Assembly: GCF_012516475.1 (NCBI RefSeq)
Contig: NZ_CP051217.1
Location: 2,418,001-2,482,000, forward strand
Origin: Parasphingorhabdus halotolerans
GTDB taxonomy: Bacteria; Pseudomonadota; Alphaproteobacteria; Sphingomonadales; Sphingomonadaceae
Length of the DNA stretch: 64,000 nucleotides
Direction: 5' to 3'
Of this stretch, positions 62,249-64,000 are shown one piece after another. The notes beneath the pieces are model-generated. The model worked only from the letters and a program-made list of their open reading frames with translations, was not told the DNA's origin and ran no database searches. The first letter of the stretch is position 1; the number at the start of each line of letters is the position of its first letter. A program made the position numbers and the translations under genes.

Positions 62249-63232
62249 ATGAAACGTGCGATAACGGTTCTTGGATTATCTCTTGGTTTGGCGATTGCTA
62301 CTCCCGCAACCGCACATGATGTAAAATCTCACGAGGGCAAAGCCGATCAAGCCCCGCCGCTTGATGCTGAAGGAATCTATAAAGCCTTTGGCTGGGACAT
62401 GGATGGCGTCGAGATAAAGACCGAGAAGGTTGCGGATGGGCTTTATGTGCTGTTCGGCAACGGCGGCAATATTGCGGTTTCCGTTGGCGAAGACGGAACC
62501 CTGATCGTCGATGACCAGTTCCCCCAGCTGATGCCCAAAATCAAGGCGGCGCTCAAAGAAATTGGCAGCGAGAAGGTTGATTTTGTGATCAACACCCATT
62601 GGCATTTCGACCATGCCGACGGCAACATGGCGCTGGGCAAGGATGGCACATGGATTGTCTCTCAATCCAATAGCCGTGAAAAAATGCTGGACGATCATAT
62701 CATCAATCTCGGCTTCGTCGCCTATGAGCAGAAAGCTTATCCGAAGCACGCACGGTCAGACATCACCTATGACAAGACGATGCAGTTTCATATCAACGAC
62801 CAGCAGATTGATCTGCTCCACGTCGGCCCCGCGCACACGACCGGCGATACTGCAGTTATTTTTCGCGGTGCCAACGCCGTTCACTTGGGCGATGTGTTCA
62901 ACAACTCCGGCTATCCGTTTGTCGATGCCGACAATGGCGGTGATATCACAGGCATGATTGCCTTTTGTCAGGCGGTGCATGACACGATCAACAATGACAC
63001 AAAGGTCATCCCCGGCCACGGTGCGGTCACCACGCGAGCAAAGCTGGCGCGCTATATCGAAGTGCTGACCACCATCCGCGACCGCGTGCAGGCGATGATT
63101 GATGAGGGTAAGGGGTTGGATGCGATTGTTGCGGCGCAACCGACTGCGGAGTTTGATAAAGAATTTTATGGGGCTGAGGTGACGACGACGGCGTTTCTGG
63201 GTCGGGTTTATGCTAGTTTGACGCGGGAGTAG
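62249..63232 (+). CDS. Secreted metallo-beta-lactamase fold hydrolase
   Basis: 327 residues with a signal peptide (MKRAITVLGLSLGLAIATPA, cleavage after THA). Zinc motif INTHWHFDHADGNMALG (HxHxDH), with further ligands in HVGPAHTTGDTAVIF, HLGDVFNNSGYP (D) and VIPGHGAVTT (H). The layout is that of general periplasmic MBL hydrolases related to quinoprotein-linked or lactonase-type enzymes; a beta-lactamase function is not implied. It follows the TetR gene after 24 bases. Confidence 0.88.
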   Translation: MKRAITVLGLSLGLAIATPATAHDVKSHEGKADQAPPLDAEGIYKAFGWDMDGVEIKTEKVADGLYVLFGNGGNIAVSVGEDGTLIVDDQFPQLMPKIKAALKEIGSEKVDFVINTHWHFDHADGNMALGKDGTWIVSQSNSREKMLDDHIINLGFVAYEQKAYPKHARSDITYDKTMQFHINDQQIDLLHVGPAHTTGDTAVIFRGANAVHLGDVFNNSGYPFVDADNGGDITGMIAFCQAVHDTINNDTKVIPGHGAVTTRAKLARYIEVLTTIRDRVQAMIDEGKGLDAIVAAQPTAEFDKEFYGAEVTTTAFLGRVYASLTRE

Positions 63233-63308
63233 GAGCTGACATTAGAGACCATCAAGTGTGGATAAGTAGTCTTTGCTGAAAGATTTAGGCGGTCCAGATA
63301 TAGTCGTG

Positions 63309-63617
63309 ATGCTTAAGATGTTTATCTCGGTTTTGTTAACATGTGCGTTTCTGTCGAGTTGCTCGAACACCGACTTGGCCGAATGCAACAAATCAATTAG
63401 TTTCGAACTTATCTCTGATGACCAGCACAGAAAGGACGCGATGAATTCCGTGCGAACCTTCATTGATGCCGACCCCTCAGTAGAAATGGTCATGCTTAAC
63501 GAAAGAGACCAAATCATTCATGTTCGAGGTAAAAATTCGGAATGCATACTTTTTCTGAAATACATTGGGGTGAGCAAAGAATATCCATTCAATCGTATCA
63601 AAGTGATTGATCGGTAG
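63309..63617 (+). CDS. Small hypothetical lipoprotein
   Basis: 102 residues from the ATG at 63309; a longer frame from 63273 would place a stretch without export signal in front. The leader MLKMFISVLLTCAFLSSCSN ends in a lipobox with cysteine at 18. The mature part has CNKSISFELISDDQHR and NSECILFLKYIGVSKEYPFN. No family recognised. Confidence 0.6.
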   Translation: MLKMFISVLLTCAFLSSCSNTDLAECNKSISFELISDDQHRKDAMNSVRTFIDADPSVEMVMLNERDQIIHVRGKNSECILFLKYIGVSKEYPFNRIKVIDR

Positions 63618-63678
63618 ATGCAAGCCTAAGTCAAGTCCGAAAGCACTTTGCCTTATTTTGCCAATTTGAGCCACAGGA

Positions 63679-64000
63679 TTAGCCCGCAATCACCAACCGA
63701 TACCCCGCATCCAAACTCTCGTCCTCCATCACATACTCATAGCGCTCTTCCCACGCGCCGGACTCCAAATCCTGTTCCAGCTGCGCCAGACTTTTCGGCG
63801 CATCGTCCAGTTTGGCAAAGGTCGATATCGACGCCCGGACCTGCGGGTCGAGATAGGCATTCGGTCGCCGCCAATAGGCGCCCAGGAATCCATCGGTGCA
63901 ATCATGCGGAACCGAAACATGCTCGATTTTCACATCACCAAGGATGCGTCCATATTCACTCATTTTCGGCATGATCGGCTGGTCCAGCTTGACAATCTCC
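63679..64000 (-). CDS. Class I SAM-dependent methyltransferase, C-terminal part
   Basis: Partial; the frame continues through the right window edge. The visible 107 residues read EIVKLDQPIMPKMSEYGRIL, DVKIEHVSVPHDCTDGFLGA, YWRRPNAYLDPQVRASISTF and AKLDDAPKSL. This is the C-terminal part of a family of methyltransferases found next to unrelated genes in proteobacteria, recognised by HDCTDGFxGAYWRRPxxYLDP. The SAM-binding N-terminal domain is outside the window. Confidence 0.7.
   Translation of the reverse strand, partial: EIVKLDQPIMPKMSEYGRILGDVKIEHVSVPHDCTDGFLGAYWRRPNAYLDPQVRASISTFAKLDDAPKSLAQLEQDLESGAWEERYEYVMEDESLDAGYRLVIAG

Noticed and set aside
62249..63232. Possible beta-lactamase resistance gene
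   Set aside because: The MBL fold and zinc motif are general; B1 or B3 beta-lactamase-specific features are not evident, so a general hydrolase is the safer call.
1..64000. CRISPR arrays, rRNA genes, prophage
   Set aside because: No regularly spaced repeats, rRNA sequence or phage structural genes were seen on either strand.

Overview
The window reads as chromosomal DNA of an aerobic, nutritionally versatile alphaproteobacterium, most likely a sphingomonad (Sphingomonadaceae or relative). This rests on the GC content (mid-50s percent by eye), the many CoA-dependent degradation genes, a WS/DGAT acyltransferase with a lysine-rich tail, DUF885 and DUF1579 proteins, and short dispersed inverted repeats built around GAGCCTGTCGAAGG. 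There is no rRNA operon, CRISPR array, prophage or intact transposon.

The left part (1-11.7 kb) looks like accessory DNA. It holds secreted hydrolases (M13 and M23 peptidases, a class C beta-lactamase-like serine hydrolase), two related membrane-anchored AraC regulators, several small secreted proteins without a known family, and decayed genes: an IS5-type transposase remnant, a DUF5694 gene with an in-frame amber codon, and a serine hydrolase fragment. From 18.2 kb down to 11.7 kb eight minus-strand genes are packed almost without gaps (SnoaL-like, GST, DUF1579, DUF885 hydrolase, a secreted unknown, a YHS-type metal-binding protein, a GNAT and a Ycf48-like BNR protein). They are divergent from a MocR-type regulator that carries a frameshift.

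Between 19.9 and 25.2 kb are two small TetR-controlled modules with visible palindromic operators. One has a sterol desaturase-like hydroxylase, a PaaI-type thioesterase and an alpha/beta hydrolase. The other has a crotonase and an AAC(3)-I-like acetyltransferase next to a frameshifted TetR gene. A tRNA-Arg(CCG) gene follows, flanked by two broken tRNA copies, and then the histidine utilisation genes hutIHU with divergent hutG (26.3-31.8 kb).

The right half (31.9-63.2 kb) is dominated by a catabolic cluster for a bulky acyl-CoA substrate: WS/DGAT, two adjacent pairs of acyl-CoA dehydrogenases of the active-plus-degenerate type, three crotonases, three SDRs, a MaoC hydratase, a thiolase, an acyl-CoA synthetase, a cytochrome P450, an aldehyde dehydrogenase, a nitronate monooxygenase-like flavoprotein, an alkylsulfatase-like hydrolase and a TetR regulator. 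An 18-bp palindrome of the form TTTAAYYGNNCRGTTAAA occurs before five of these genes, with a weaker copy before the TetR gene, which suggests one regulon. The gene set recalls steroid or isoprenoid degradation, but the substrate cannot be read from the sequence. Inserted in this half are a metallophosphoesterase lipoprotein, a nitrilase, an orphan gspH-gspI pair, a 6-phosphogluconolactonase and another serine hydrolase. The window ends inside a methyltransferase gene.
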